From Polyangiaceae bacterium (GTDB lineage: Bacteria; Myxococcota_A; Polyangia; Polyangiales; Polyangiaceae): a stretch of DNA of 64,000 nucleotides. Every line of letters starts with the position of its first letter. The stretch's first letter is position 1. The notes beneath the pieces were generated by a model. It was not told where the DNA came from and ran no database searches. It worked only from the letters and a program-made list of their open reading frames with translations. Positions 26,192 through 39,402 of the stretch are shown in pieces. The stretch lies in the NCBI GenBank assembly GCA_019637265.1, contig JAHBVY010000004.1, positions 310,001 to 374,000 of the forward strand, written 5' to 3'. A program made the translations under genes and the position numbers.

Positions 26192-27361
26192 ATGAGCTCG
26201 CGCGACGCACAGCCCGCCCGCAAGGCGGAGAAGCAGGGGAGCACCAAGCGCCGACCGCGCGCCGACGAGGCAGCGACGGAGGAGCGCGAGGCGCGCAGCG
26301 CCAGCGAAGCTCACGGTGCTGGTAAGGACCGCAGCGCTGACAAGGAGCGCCATACCGACAAGGAGCGCAGCGCCAGCAAGGCTCACGGTGTGGTCAAGGA
26401 GCGCAGCCTCGACAAGGAGCGCAGCGCGGACGGCCAGGGGCCGAGCGCGCTCGATCGCTGGTTCGAGCTGGCGCTGGCGCAGCGCCATTTCGCGCCGCCG
26501 CTGGTGCTGCTCATCGCGCTGGGGGTCGGCTTCTGGCTCGGCCTCGGCGCGGCGCTCTTGGTGCTCGCCGGGGCGGTGCTGCTGCTCGTGATCGCGCTGT
26601 TCTGGGCCTCGGTGCAGAGCCTGACGGGGGAGTCGGATTTGAACATCGAGGAGGCCCTGAGCCTCGCCGCGCCCAGCGTGGAAGAGGAGCAGAAGCGCGC
26701 GGTGCTGCGCGCGCTGAAGGACCTGGATTACGAGCTCCGCATCGGGAAAATCAGCCAGGAGGACTACGACGAGCTGTCCCAACGTTACCGCGCGGAAGCC
26801 AAGCGGCTGCTGCAGCGGCTGGCAGAGGTAGAAGCCGAAGCGAAGGCAGCCGCGCGGCGCCGCCTGGAGACCCGCCTCGCAGCGCGCGGCTTGCTCAGCC
26901 AGGCGCAGGCGGCCACGGCGCAGGCAGTCGTCGCGGAGACGACCCGCGAGCCATCTGTTGGCAGCCAAACGGACGAACTATCCGACGCGGTCGAGCCCGC
27001 CACGACCAGCGACAGCCAAACGGACGAACCCATCGCGACGACCGGTGAGCCGCCCATTGACAGCACACCTGACGAGCCGGGCAGCTCGACTCAGTCCGCC
27101 GATGACGCCACTGACGAGCCGACCAGCACCTCGACAGCTGCGGCCACGGCGGCGGTCGACAGCCAAGCCGAAGAGCCCACCGGTCCCAGCCGCCGCTGCG
27201 CCCAGTGTGGGTACCGTAGCCCCCTCAGCGCCTCCCATTGCCGCGGCTGCGAGCGCCCGCTCGCGGCCGCAGGGAAGCGGCTGTGTCAGGGCTGCCCAGC
27301 GAGCTACGACGCGAGCGAGCCGAGCTGCCCCGTGTGCGGCGTGGAGGCGGACGATGCCTGA
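26192..27361 (+). CDS. Membrane protein with CcmI-like helical hairpin and C-terminal zinc ribbons
   Basis: 389 residues. The charged N-terminus has DKER-type repeats (about 45-85). Next come two closely spaced hydrophobic helices (FAPPLVLLIALGVGFWLG and LVLAGAVLLLVIALFW) and a coiled helical hairpin (RAVLRALKDLDYELRIGKIS then YDELSQRYRAEAKRLLQRL). That hairpin resembles the cytoplasmic segment of CcmI/CycH-type proteins. A linker with SQTDE repeats follows, then eight Cys in CxxC pairs (CAQCGYRS, CRGCERP, CQGCPASY, CPVCG), suggesting two zinc ribbons. It lies 11 bases after ccmF and overlaps the next gene, so a role in cytochrome c assembly is inferred. Confidence 0.75.
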   Translation: MSSRDAQPARKAEKQGSTKRRPRADEAATEEREARSASEAHGAGKDRSADKERHTDKERSASKAHGVVKERSLDKERSADGQGPSALDRWFELALAQRHFAPPLVLLIALGVGFWLGLGAALLVLAGAVLLLVIALFWASVQSLTGESDLNIEEALSLAAPSVEEEQKRAVLRALKDLDYELRIGKISQEDYDELSQRYRAEAKRLLQRLAEVEAEAKAAARRRLETRLAARGLLSQAQAATAQAVVAETTREPSVGSQTDELSDAVEPATTSDSQTDEPIATTGEPPIDSTPDEPGSSTQSADDATDEPTSTSTAAATAAVDSQAEEPTGPSRRCAQCGYRSPLSASHCRGCERPLAAAGKRLCQGCPASYDASEPSCPVCGVEADDA

Positions 27362-28934
27362 GCTCGGTCGACGGCTCGCACGGCAACAACTCACGGCGCA
27401 GCGCACCACCCTGCTCGGAGGAGGCGGTGGGCTCTCGGAGCGAGGCGCGCGACGCGCAGCATTTTTCCGCACGGTAACACTGAGCGCCGCAGCGCTGGGC
27501 GTCGCGCTGATGAGCCTCGCGGCGCCTGCCAGCGCGCGCCAGGCGGCTCCGGGCGCCGCCCCGATGGTGGCCCCCCCAACCCCCCAAAAAACCAGCGGCA
27601 ACGCGCCCCCCACCGGCGTGAGCGACGTCACGCCTCCAGCCGGCACCCCACCGGGTGCACCCATTGGCATCACGCCCGCTGGCGCGGCGCCCAGCGCGCC
27701 ACCCGCCGCAGCCCAAGCTGCACCCGATGCGCCACCTGACTCGCGACCCAGCGCGCCACCGGGCGGCTCACCACCGGGCGGGGTGCCACCGGGTCACCCG
27801 CAGGTCGGTGGGGACACGGGGCTCGGCTTTCAGGCGCGCGCCGATCGCAGCCAACCCTCACCCTCGGTGCCGAAGCAGAGCATCGAGGCGCACATCCTGG
27901 ACGCCGATGGACGGCCGCTCGCCGGCGTCGAGGTGCGGCTCGGCATCCTGCGGCAGACCATCTCCACCGGGGAGTCGCGGGAGAGCCGCACCGCGGTCAC
28001 CGATTCGGCAGGCGTGGTGCGCTTCCCGGAGCTGCCGGGGGCCGACAGCAGCTTCGCCTACCGCGTGACCGTCCAGCGCGGCCCGGGCACCTTCGCCTCG
28101 GCGCCGTTCCAGCTCGATCGCGAGCACGGCCAGCAGGTGCTGCTGCACGTGTATGAGGTCTCGCAAGAGCTCGCCGATCTCCAGCTCGGGATGTTCGGCT
28201 TCATGTTCATCGAGACGCGCGACGACGTGTTCGCCTTCGAGGTGCTGTTCCGCGTGTTCAACATCGGGCGCGTCGCCTGGGTGCCGAAGAACGTCAGCCT
28301 GCGGCTCCCGGAGGGTTGGAAGGCTTTCCGCGCGGAAGAGGGCATGAGCGACGTGCGCTTCCAGGCAGAGGACGATCGCATCACCCTGCACGGCACCTTT
28401 GGGCCGGGTCAGCACGAGGCGAGCTTTCGTTTCCACGTGCCCAACAGGGGCCGTTCGGAGCAGGCTTTCTCGATCAAGCTGCCGCCGCGCGTGGGGCAAA
28501 TGCAGGTCATCGCCGGCGCACCGCAGGGGATGGATCTCTCCGTGCAGGGCTTCGACCCGGCGCGCACCATCCCCTCCCGCAACGGTCAGCGGAGCCTGGC
28601 CACTACGCGGCGCCTGGGCCCCAGCGAGGCGGCGATCGATCGCCTCGAGATCCGGTTGAGCGGCATCCCCACCCGCGGCAGCGGCGCCTTGATCGCGCTG
28701 GTGCTCAGCCTGCTGTGCGTCGGCGTGGGCCTCGCGTTTGCTTTCCGCAAGGAAACCAACGCCGCCTCCGCCACGGCGCGAGAGCTGAAGGAGGCGGACG
28801 AGCTCATCTTGGAGGAGCTGGTGCGCCTGACGGAGGCACACCACCGCGGCGACATCGGGCCGCGCACCTATGAGCGCGCTCGCCAAGCGCTGCTCGACGC
28901 CTCCGCACGGCTGCACACCCAGCTGACCGCGTGA
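27354..28934 (+). CDS. Secreted/membrane protein with carboxypeptidase-regulatory-like domain and C-terminal anchor
   Basis: 526 residues. Signal peptide at about 38-65 (TVTLSAAALGVALMSLAAPASA), a Pro/Gly/Ala linker (about 65-180), an Ig-like carboxypeptidase-regulatory domain (IEAHILDADGRPLAGVEVRL, about 180-265), a beta-rich region to about 440, then a transmembrane helix (GALIALVLSLLCVGVGLAFAF). A helical hairpin ends it (ADELILEELVRLTEAHHRGD ... YERARQALLDA). That hairpin resembles the one in the preceding gene. ATG 27354 overlaps the upstream stop by eight bases, indicating coupling. A C/G-tract word copy (27571-27593) encodes part of the Pro-rich linker. Exact function unknown; the context is cytochrome c maturation. 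Confidence 0.75.
   Translation: MPELGRRLARQQLTAQRTTLLGGGGGLSERGARRAAFFRTVTLSAAALGVALMSLAAPASARQAAPGAAPMVAPPTPQKTSGNAPPTGVSDVTPPAGTPPGAPIGITPAGAAPSAPPAAAQAAPDAPPDSRPSAPPGGSPPGGVPPGHPQVGGDTGLGFQARADRSQPSPSVPKQSIEAHILDADGRPLAGVEVRLGILRQTISTGESRESRTAVTDSAGVVRFPELPGADSSFAYRVTVQRGPGTFASAPFQLDREHGQQVLLHVYEVSQELADLQLGMFGFMFIETRDDVFAFEVLFRVFNIGRVAWVPKNVSLRLPEGWKAFRAEEGMSDVRFQAEDDRITLHGTFGPGQHEASFRFHVPNRGRSEQAFSIKLPPRVGQMQVIAGAPQGMDLSVQGFDPARTIPSRNGQRSLATTRRLGPSEAAIDRLEIRLSGIPTRGSGALIALVLSLLCVGVGLAFAFRKETNAASATARELKEADELILEELVRLTEAHHRGDIGPRTYERARQALLDASARLHTQLTA
27571..27593 (+). repeat. C/G-tract interspersed word
   Basis: CCCCCCCAACCCCCC then AAAAAACC, in the Pro-rich linker codons of the carboxypeptidase-regulatory-like protein. 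Confidence 0.65.
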
Positions 28935-29406
28935 GCGAGCCACCTGGCCGCGTGAGCGGTATTTTCCAGTGATGCTGGAGCATCAGGCGTCTCGAAACGA
29001 GCGAGGCGCTGCCCTGCCCAACCTCCTCGAGCACCGTTCGGGCACCGAACGCAATCCACAGCCTGGGGATAGCTTCGGGATAAGCCTGAGGGAAGCTCGG
29101 GGTCTTTGCGGGGACAACCCGACGCGCGCCTCCAGGGAGCTACAACCAGCGCGCGTCCCGTGCGTCCATCATCCCCAGGCGCCGCGACTGATTCCTCAAC
29201 GATTACAATGACTTAGCGAGTTATCCCCGCTCTTCACAGGGCTTACTACTACGACCTTTCTTTTAAAATTCCTTGGATCTCGTTCCTGATCCCGCCTGGG
29301 CTCAGCCAGGGTGTCCCAGAGGTGAGGGGGGAACATCGGTCCAGTCAGCAAAAGGGGCGCGAGAGCGGTAGCCAGCCGCGGGTCGCGCGAGTAGACGGCT
29401 ATTCCG
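28935..29406. other. 472-base intergenic region upstream of dnaN
   Basis: No gene is seen. It holds an inverted repeat GATGCT-GG-AGCATC (28971-28984), three DnaA-box-like 9-mers each matching TTATCCACA at 7 of 9 (CAATCCACA at 29052, CGGGATAAG on the other strand at 29076, TTATCCCCG at 29221) and a locally AT-rich stretch at about 29240-29285. It is presumably the dnaN promoter region; an origin role is speculative. Confidence 0.45.
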
Positions 29407-30537
29407 ATGCACGTCGTTGTCAGCAAGAAGGATCTGAGCCGCATCCTCAAGCAATGCCAAGGGGTGGCCGACAAGAAGAGCACCATGCCGGTGCTCGGTA
29501 ACGTGCTGCTCGAGGCGCACGAGGGTGAGATCCGCGTGTCGGCGACGGACCTGTTCATCGCGGTGCGAGGCGCCGCGCGAGCGGAGGTCGCGCAGCCTGG
29601 ACAGATCGCCGTCGGCGCGCGTGAGCTGAGCGATCGCGTCGACAAGATGCCTGAGGGTCAGATCTCGATCACCGGCACCGAGAACTCCGCCATCACCATT
29701 CGCGCGGTGGGCTCGGCGCGGCGCTACACCTTGAACGGGATCCCCGGGGAAGATTTCCCCACGCTGCCAAGCGCCGATCCGAACGCCGTCCCCCTGGTGC
29801 TGCCCGTGAGCACGCTCAGCAGCCTGATTCAGAAGACGCAGTTCTCCATCTCACAGGACGAGACGCGCCAGCACCTGAACAGCGCGTTGTTCGAGTGGGA
29901 GGGGGAGCGCGTTCGCATGGTCACGACCGACGGGCACCGGCTGAGCAAGGTGGAGGCCACCGTCCCTGGCAAGCAGGCTTCGGCCACGATGCTGATCCCG
30001 AACAAGGGGATTCAGCAGCTGAAGCGCCTATGCGACGAGGCGCTCGGCGACAAGGAGCAGCCCGAGCTCACCATGACCCAGAGCGGGCCGAACGCGTTCT
30101 TCGTGCTGGGCGCGTTCCAGTTCAGCGTGAAGCTGGTGGAGGCGCAGTTCCCGCCTTACCAGCGCGTGATCCCGGACCAAACCGAGCGCGCCATCCGCGT
30201 CCCCAAGGCCGCCGTGCAAGACACGCTGAACGCGATGTTGGTCGCCGCCAGTGACCGCACGAGCGGCGTGAAGATGACGGTGACGGAGGACAAGATCTGC
30301 TTCGAGAGCGAGAACCCCGAGAGCGGCGCCGCCTTCGACGAGATCGTGGTGGACTATCGTGGGAGCGAGGTCACCGTCGGCTTCAACGCGCGCTACTTCA
30401 CCGACGTGCTCAAGGTCATCGATCAGTCGGAGGTGATCTTGGGCATCAGCGGCGAGCTCGATCCCGCTGTGCTGCGGCCCGCGAGCGAGGACGTGGACCA
30501 CAGCCACATCGCGGTGGTCATGCCCATGCGCATCTGA
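29407..30537 (+). CDS. dnaN: DNA polymerase III sliding clamp (beta subunit)
   Basis: 376 residues in three clamp domains. Family motifs include KSTMPVLGNVLLEA, ATDLFIAVRG, FPTLPSADPNAVPL, TQFSISQDETRQHLNSALFE, VTTDGHRLSKVE, FQFSVKLVEAQFPPYQRVIP and the C-terminal SHIAVVMPMRI that forms the peptide-binding edge. Standard length with ATG at 29407. It heads the replication block dnaN-recF-gyrB on the + strand. The usual upstream neighbour dnaA is replaced by the cytochrome maturation cluster. Confidence 0.97.
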   Translation: MHVVVSKKDLSRILKQCQGVADKKSTMPVLGNVLLEAHEGEIRVSATDLFIAVRGAARAEVAQPGQIAVGARELSDRVDKMPEGQISITGTENSAITIRAVGSARRYTLNGIPGEDFPTLPSADPNAVPLVLPVSTLSSLIQKTQFSISQDETRQHLNSALFEWEGERVRMVTTDGHRLSKVEATVPGKQASATMLIPNKGIQQLKRLCDEALGDKEQPELTMTQSGPNAFFVLGAFQFSVKLVEAQFPPYQRVIPDQTERAIRVPKAAVQDTLNAMLVAASDRTSGVKMTVTEDKICFESENPESGAAFDEIVVDYRGSEVTVGFNARYFTDVLKVIDQSEVILGISGELDPAVLRPASEDVDHSHIAVVMPMRI

Positions 30538-30583
30538 CGCCCTTGGTTTCGTGGGTTTGGCGCGGCGCCTGCTCGTCGCTGGT

Positions 30584-30621
30584 AAGGGCGGGTCTCCCCG
30601 GTTTCAAACCCGCCCGCCCTT
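30584..30621. repeat. Second GGGCGGGT...ACCCGCCC palindrome, in the dnaN-recF gap
   Basis: AAGGGCGGG (30584-30592) can pair with CCCGCCCTT (30613-30621), or the inner GGGCGGGT with ACCCGCCC (30608-30615), around GGTTTCAAACC. It is the same repeat type as 18590-18610 with a longer middle. It could attenuate transcription between dnaN and recF. Confidence 0.65.
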
Positions 30622-30636
30622 CAGTCAGGTTCGCTG

Positions 30637-31749
30637 ATGACGAGTCGCCTGAGCTTCCAGTCGCTGTCGGTGCGGGGCTTCCGCAACATCAGCGAGCTCA
30701 CGCTCGAGCCCGCTGAGCGGCTCAACGTGCTGGCGGGGGACAACGGGCAGGGGAAGACGAGCCTGCTCGAGGCGGTGTACTTCCTCGCCACCAGTCGCTC
30801 ATTCCGCGCGGAAAGAATGGGCGAGCTGGTGCAGCAGGGGCAGAGCGCGGCGGTGGTGCGCGCGCAGGTGGTGGAGCAGGGCGTGCCGCGGGAGCAGCGC
30901 GCGGCGATCACGGGAGGTCGTCGTAGCTTGAAGCTCGACGACAAGGCGCCCAAGAACCTCGCGAGCTACGCCACGCGCACGCCGGTGGTGGTGTTCCACC
31001 CGGGGGACCTGGCCTTGGGGAGCGGCCCCGCCAGCGTGCGCCGCACCTTACTCAGCCGCGTGGCGCTGTACTTCGAGCCCACCGCGCTGAGCCATCAGGG
31101 CCGCTACACCCGCGCCGCGCGCGAGCGTCAACGGCTGCTCGACGAGCGCGGCACGGAGGCGCGCGAGCTCGAGGTGTTCGAGATCCTGATGGCGGAGAGC
31201 GGCGCGCTCTTGGCGGCGACCCATCGGCGCGCGGCGGAGCGCCTGGCTCAGGCGGTGCTCCCAGCGTTTCGGCGCATGGCGGCGCCGGATCTCCAGTTGG
31301 AGGTCCGGTACCAGCCGGGCGGCGCCGAGGACCGTGAAGTGTTTCAACGTGAATTATTCACGCGGCGGCTCCGCGACAAGAGCGCGCGGCGCCCGAGCTT
31401 CGGACCCCAGCGCGATGATCTGGAGCTCAGCTTGGATGGCCGCTCGGCGCGGCGCCACGCATCTCAAGGGCAGCTCCGGGTGCTCACGTTGGCGCTCAAG
31501 CTCGCCGAGCTCACGTGCGTGCGTGAGGCGCGCGGCGCGCACCCGGTGCTCCTGCTCGACGACGTCTCGAGTGAGCTGGACCCAGAGCGGACCGGCGCCG
31601 TCTACCGCTTCGTACGGGAGGCGGCGAGTCAGGTGTTCGTCACCACCACTCGCCCGGAGCTCTTCACCACCCCCGAGCTGGAGCCCGACGAGCGCCGCGA
31701 TTTCCGCCTCGTGCGCGGCGCGTTGGAGCGCACCGTGAGTCCCTCCTGA
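30637..31749 (+). CDS. recF: DNA recombination/replication repair ATPase RecF
   Basis: RecF is an SMC-like ATPase that loads RecA at gaps. The protein has an N-terminal LSVRGFRNISELTLEP strand pair, Walker A GDNGQGKTS (about 33-41), the VVVFHPGDLALGSGPASVRR region, an ABC-type signature SQGQLRVLTLALKLAE, and Walker B VLLLDDVSSELDPERT with the D-loop. 370 residues is normal length. It follows dnaN after a 99-base gap containing a large palindrome. The last 20 residues are not conserved, and a C/G-tract word lies immediately past the stop. Confidence 0.97.
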   Translation: MTSRLSFQSLSVRGFRNISELTLEPAERLNVLAGDNGQGKTSLLEAVYFLATSRSFRAERMGELVQQGQSAAVVRAQVVEQGVPREQRAAITGGRRSLKLDDKAPKNLASYATRTPVVVFHPGDLALGSGPASVRRTLLSRVALYFEPTALSHQGRYTRAARERQRLLDERGTEARELEVFEILMAESGALLAATHRRAAERLAQAVLPAFRRMAAPDLQLEVRYQPGGAEDREVFQRELFTRRLRDKSARRPSFGPQRDDLELSLDGRSARRHASQGQLRVLTLALKLAELTCVREARGAHPVLLLDDVSSELDPERTGAVYRFVREAASQVFVTTTRPELFTTPELEPDERRDFRLVRGALERTVSPS

Positions 31750-34747
<2,998 letters not shown>

Positions 34748-34933
34748 GGCGCAGCTCGCCTTCGGCGTCCGGGGTCTTCGCGGCCCTGCGCGTGAGCATT
34801 GTTGGCCCGCGCGCGGCGTGTGAGTATCCCGCGGCGCGCGAACAGTTTGCGCCGCCGTGCCCCCGCGGTGGGCTCGGCATGTCACGATCACAGGATCGCC
34901 GGCGCGGTCCGGGTGTCTTACAGGAGGTCAGTC

Positions 34934-35530
34934 ATGGTGTCATTTAAGTCAGTTGGGTTGATTGCGGTGTCTCTGTCCCTCGCGTTGGTGGGTTGCGGCA
35001 GCGACGACGACAAGAAGGATGGCTCGGGCGGCTCGTCGGGCTCCGGCGCTAGCGGCGGCACCGGTGCCAGTGGTGGTTCGGGTGGCACGGCAGGTGGCGG
35101 TAGTGGCGGCACCGCGGGCACCAGCGGCGGTGGTAGCGGTGGCAGCGGCGGCGACATCACCTGCGGCAGCAGCACCTGCACCACGACGTCCATCGTGGTG
35201 GACGGGAATCCGCTCCTGAGCTTCCCGCCGTGCTGCGCGGGCACTGCGTGCGGCTCGAACGTCGACGAGGCGGAGGCCGTGCTGGGCGTGACGGGCTGTA
35301 TGGAGCTCGAGAAGCCAGGTACGCCCGACTCGTCCTGCGTCGACGTGCCCGTGGAGATCGCCGGTAGCGAGGTCATGCTGCCCGGCTGCTGCATGACGAA
35401 CAACAAGTGCGGCGTCGCGGTGGACATCACGGAGCTCGGCTCCAGCCTCAACGCCACCGGCCCCAACTTCGGCTGTCAGGATCCGACGTCCTTCGTGGAC
35501 GGCTACGTCTCCGAAGACTGCGGCAGCTGA
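34934..35530 (+). CDS. Cys-rich lipoprotein with Gly-rich linker, paralogue 1
   Basis: 198 residues; ATG 34934 follows CAGGAGG. Signal MVSFKSVGLIAVSLSLALVGC gives a lipobox, an Asp/Lys patch follows, then a Gly/Ser/Thr linker (about 30-75). The C-terminal domain has about a dozen Cys, with paired Cys in PPCCAGTAC and LPGCCMTNNKC and a PDSSC motif. It is about one third identical by eye to the domain of the next gene, with the same CC spacing and the same DSSC element, so the pair arose by tandem duplication. Surface-exposed disulfide-rich lipoprotein; function unknown. Confidence 0.85.
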   Translation: MVSFKSVGLIAVSLSLALVGCGSDDDKKDGSGGSSGSGASGGTGASGGSGGTAGGGSGGTAGTSGGGSGGSGGDITCGSSTCTTTSIVVDGNPLLSFPPCCAGTACGSNVDEAEAVLGVTGCMELEKPGTPDSSCVDVPVEIAGSEVMLPGCCMTNNKCGVAVDITELGSSLNATGPNFGCQDPTSFVDGYVSEDCGS

Positions 35531-35547
35531 ACGAGTGGTTAGGGAGG

Positions 35548-35568
35548 GAGGGGGTTCGCCCCCTCTTT
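35548..35568 (+). terminator. Rho-independent terminator after the first Cys-rich lipoprotein
   Basis: A seven-pair stem GAGGGGG/CCCCCTC closed by a TTCG tetraloop, followed by TTT, 18 bases after the stop codon. Confidence 0.7.
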
Positions 35569-35711
35569 CCCCGCCCCGCGTCGCTGCGAGCCCACCGCTC
35601 GTCCGTGGGGCGAAAGCGCTGAAACGGCGCAGAATCTTCGCGCCATTCCCACGGGGTGGAGATCTCGGCGCTGCCCTCTGCTACCCTGTGCGCCCTTCAC
35701 GGAGGTGATTC

Positions 35712-36446
35712 ATGGGTTCTCGCGTCTTGGGCTTGGGAGTGGTGGTCGCGCTGAGCGGTTTTTTGACCGCGTGTGGTGGCGACTCGGATGACAACAAGGG
35801 TAGCGGTGGCACGAGCGGCAGCGGCGGTACCGGCGCTGTCGGTGGCACGGCTGGCACCGGTGGTTCCACGGCTGGCACTGGCGGCACGGGTGGCTCCACC
35901 GCGGGCACCGGCGGCACGGGTGCGACGGGTGGTAGCGGCGCCACCGGTGGTACGGGCGCCACGGGTGGTAGCGGAGGCAACGGCAACCTCGCCTGTGGTA
36001 CGGCGAGCTGCCCAAGCTACAACATCGCCAACTTCATCGATCTGCCGCCCTGCTGCCCAGATGGTCTGGAGAACATCTGCGGCGTGGACGCGACGGCGCT
36101 CGGCGGCTTCGTGGATGGTCTGAGCGGCTGCTTCAGGATCGACGCTCCCGGCACGGCGGACAGCAGCTGCCCGCCCCTCGACGTGGGCATCGGCGGCGTG
36201 ACCTTCCCCGGCTGCTGCACGGAGGCCAACGTGTGCGGCAACGACCTCAACGCTGGCCCGCTGGGTGGCCCGGACCTCGGCTGTGTCTCCACCGCGGAGT
36301 ACCTCGACGCCGGCGCACCGCAGCCCTGCGGCAGCGGCACGGGTGGTACCGGCGGCGCGGGTGGCACTGGCGGTACGGGTGGCACCGGTGGCTCGACGGG
36401 TGGTACGGGCGGCTCGACGGGCGGCACCGGTGGTGCGGCTCCCTGA
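35712..36446 (+). CDS. Cys-rich lipoprotein with Gly-rich linkers, paralogue 2
   Basis: 244 residues; ATG 35712 follows CACGGAGGTGATTC. Lipoprotein signal MGSRVLGLGVVVALSGFLTAC, then a GTGG/GATGG linker (about 30-92). A Cys-rich domain (about 93-210) follows with LPPCCPDGLENIC, PGTADSSC and FPGCCTEANVC, matching the preceding lipoprotein. It ends in a second GTGG tract (about 213-242), which is unusual because nothing follows it. Function unknown; probably an exported surface protein. The flanking terminators suggest it is expressed as a single gene. Confidence 0.85.
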   Translation: MGSRVLGLGVVVALSGFLTACGGDSDDNKGSGGTSGSGGTGAVGGTAGTGGSTAGTGGTGGSTAGTGGTGATGGSGATGGTGATGGSGGNGNLACGTASCPSYNIANFIDLPPCCPDGLENICGVDATALGGFVDGLSGCFRIDAPGTADSSCPPLDVGIGGVTFPGCCTEANVCGNDLNAGPLGGPDLGCVSTAEYLDAGAPQPCGSGTGGTGGAGGTGGTGGTGGSTGGTGGSTGGTGGAAP

Positions 36447-36484
36447 CGACTGACGGGGCGCGACGGGCGCCCCGAGTGGTGAGG

Positions 36485-36526
36485 AAGGCGGGCTAGGCGT
36501 TCGAGCGCCTGGCCCGTCGCCTTTTT
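36485..36526 (+). terminator. Rho-independent terminator after the second Cys-rich lipoprotein
   Basis: A long interrupted stem (AGGCG, GGGC and TAGGCG pairing with CGCCTG, GCCC and CGCCT around TTCGA) ends in TTTTT. It is the strongest intrinsic terminator seen in the window. Confidence 0.8.
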
Positions 36527-36568
36527 GTGCTCCGTCGAGCGCCATCGTCGGCGCACCGAAGGGCACTG

Positions 36569-36585
36569 CCAAACCCCCAAACCCC
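36569..36585 (+). repeat. C/G-tract interspersed word
   Basis: CCAAACCCCCAAACCCC after CACTG, 86 bases before clpB. Confidence 0.7.
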
Positions 36586-36670
36586 GAACGTCCAGGCGGC
36601 GTCGCGGTGCCGGCTGTCCACTGCGTGCAAAACCTTGCAGCGCACCTCGAGCGACTTACCTTGCGCCGCT

Positions 36671-39319
<2,649 letters not shown>

Positions 39320-39329
39320 GACGTCTAGG

Positions 39330-39380
39330 CCCATCAGTCAGTATGACTGATGGGACAGACGGGGTGGCCTATGGCCACCC
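39330..39380. terminator. Two successive perfect hairpins between clpB and cinA
   Basis: CCCATCAGTCA-GTA-TGACTGATGGG (39330-39354, 11-bp stem) and GGGTGGCC-TAT-GGCCACCC (39362-39380, 8-bp stem) separate convergent clpB and cinA. Neither has a T-tract, so a bidirectional or Rho-assisted terminator is inferred. Confidence 0.6.
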
Positions 39381-39402
39381 TGCTCTTCAAGGCGCTGGGC
39401 TG

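Noticed and set aside
26958..27353. Upstream extension of the frame of the carboxypeptidase-regulatory-like gene
   Set aside because: It overlaps the zinc-ribbon gene in another frame and lacks conserved features; the signal peptide is downstream of ATG 27354.
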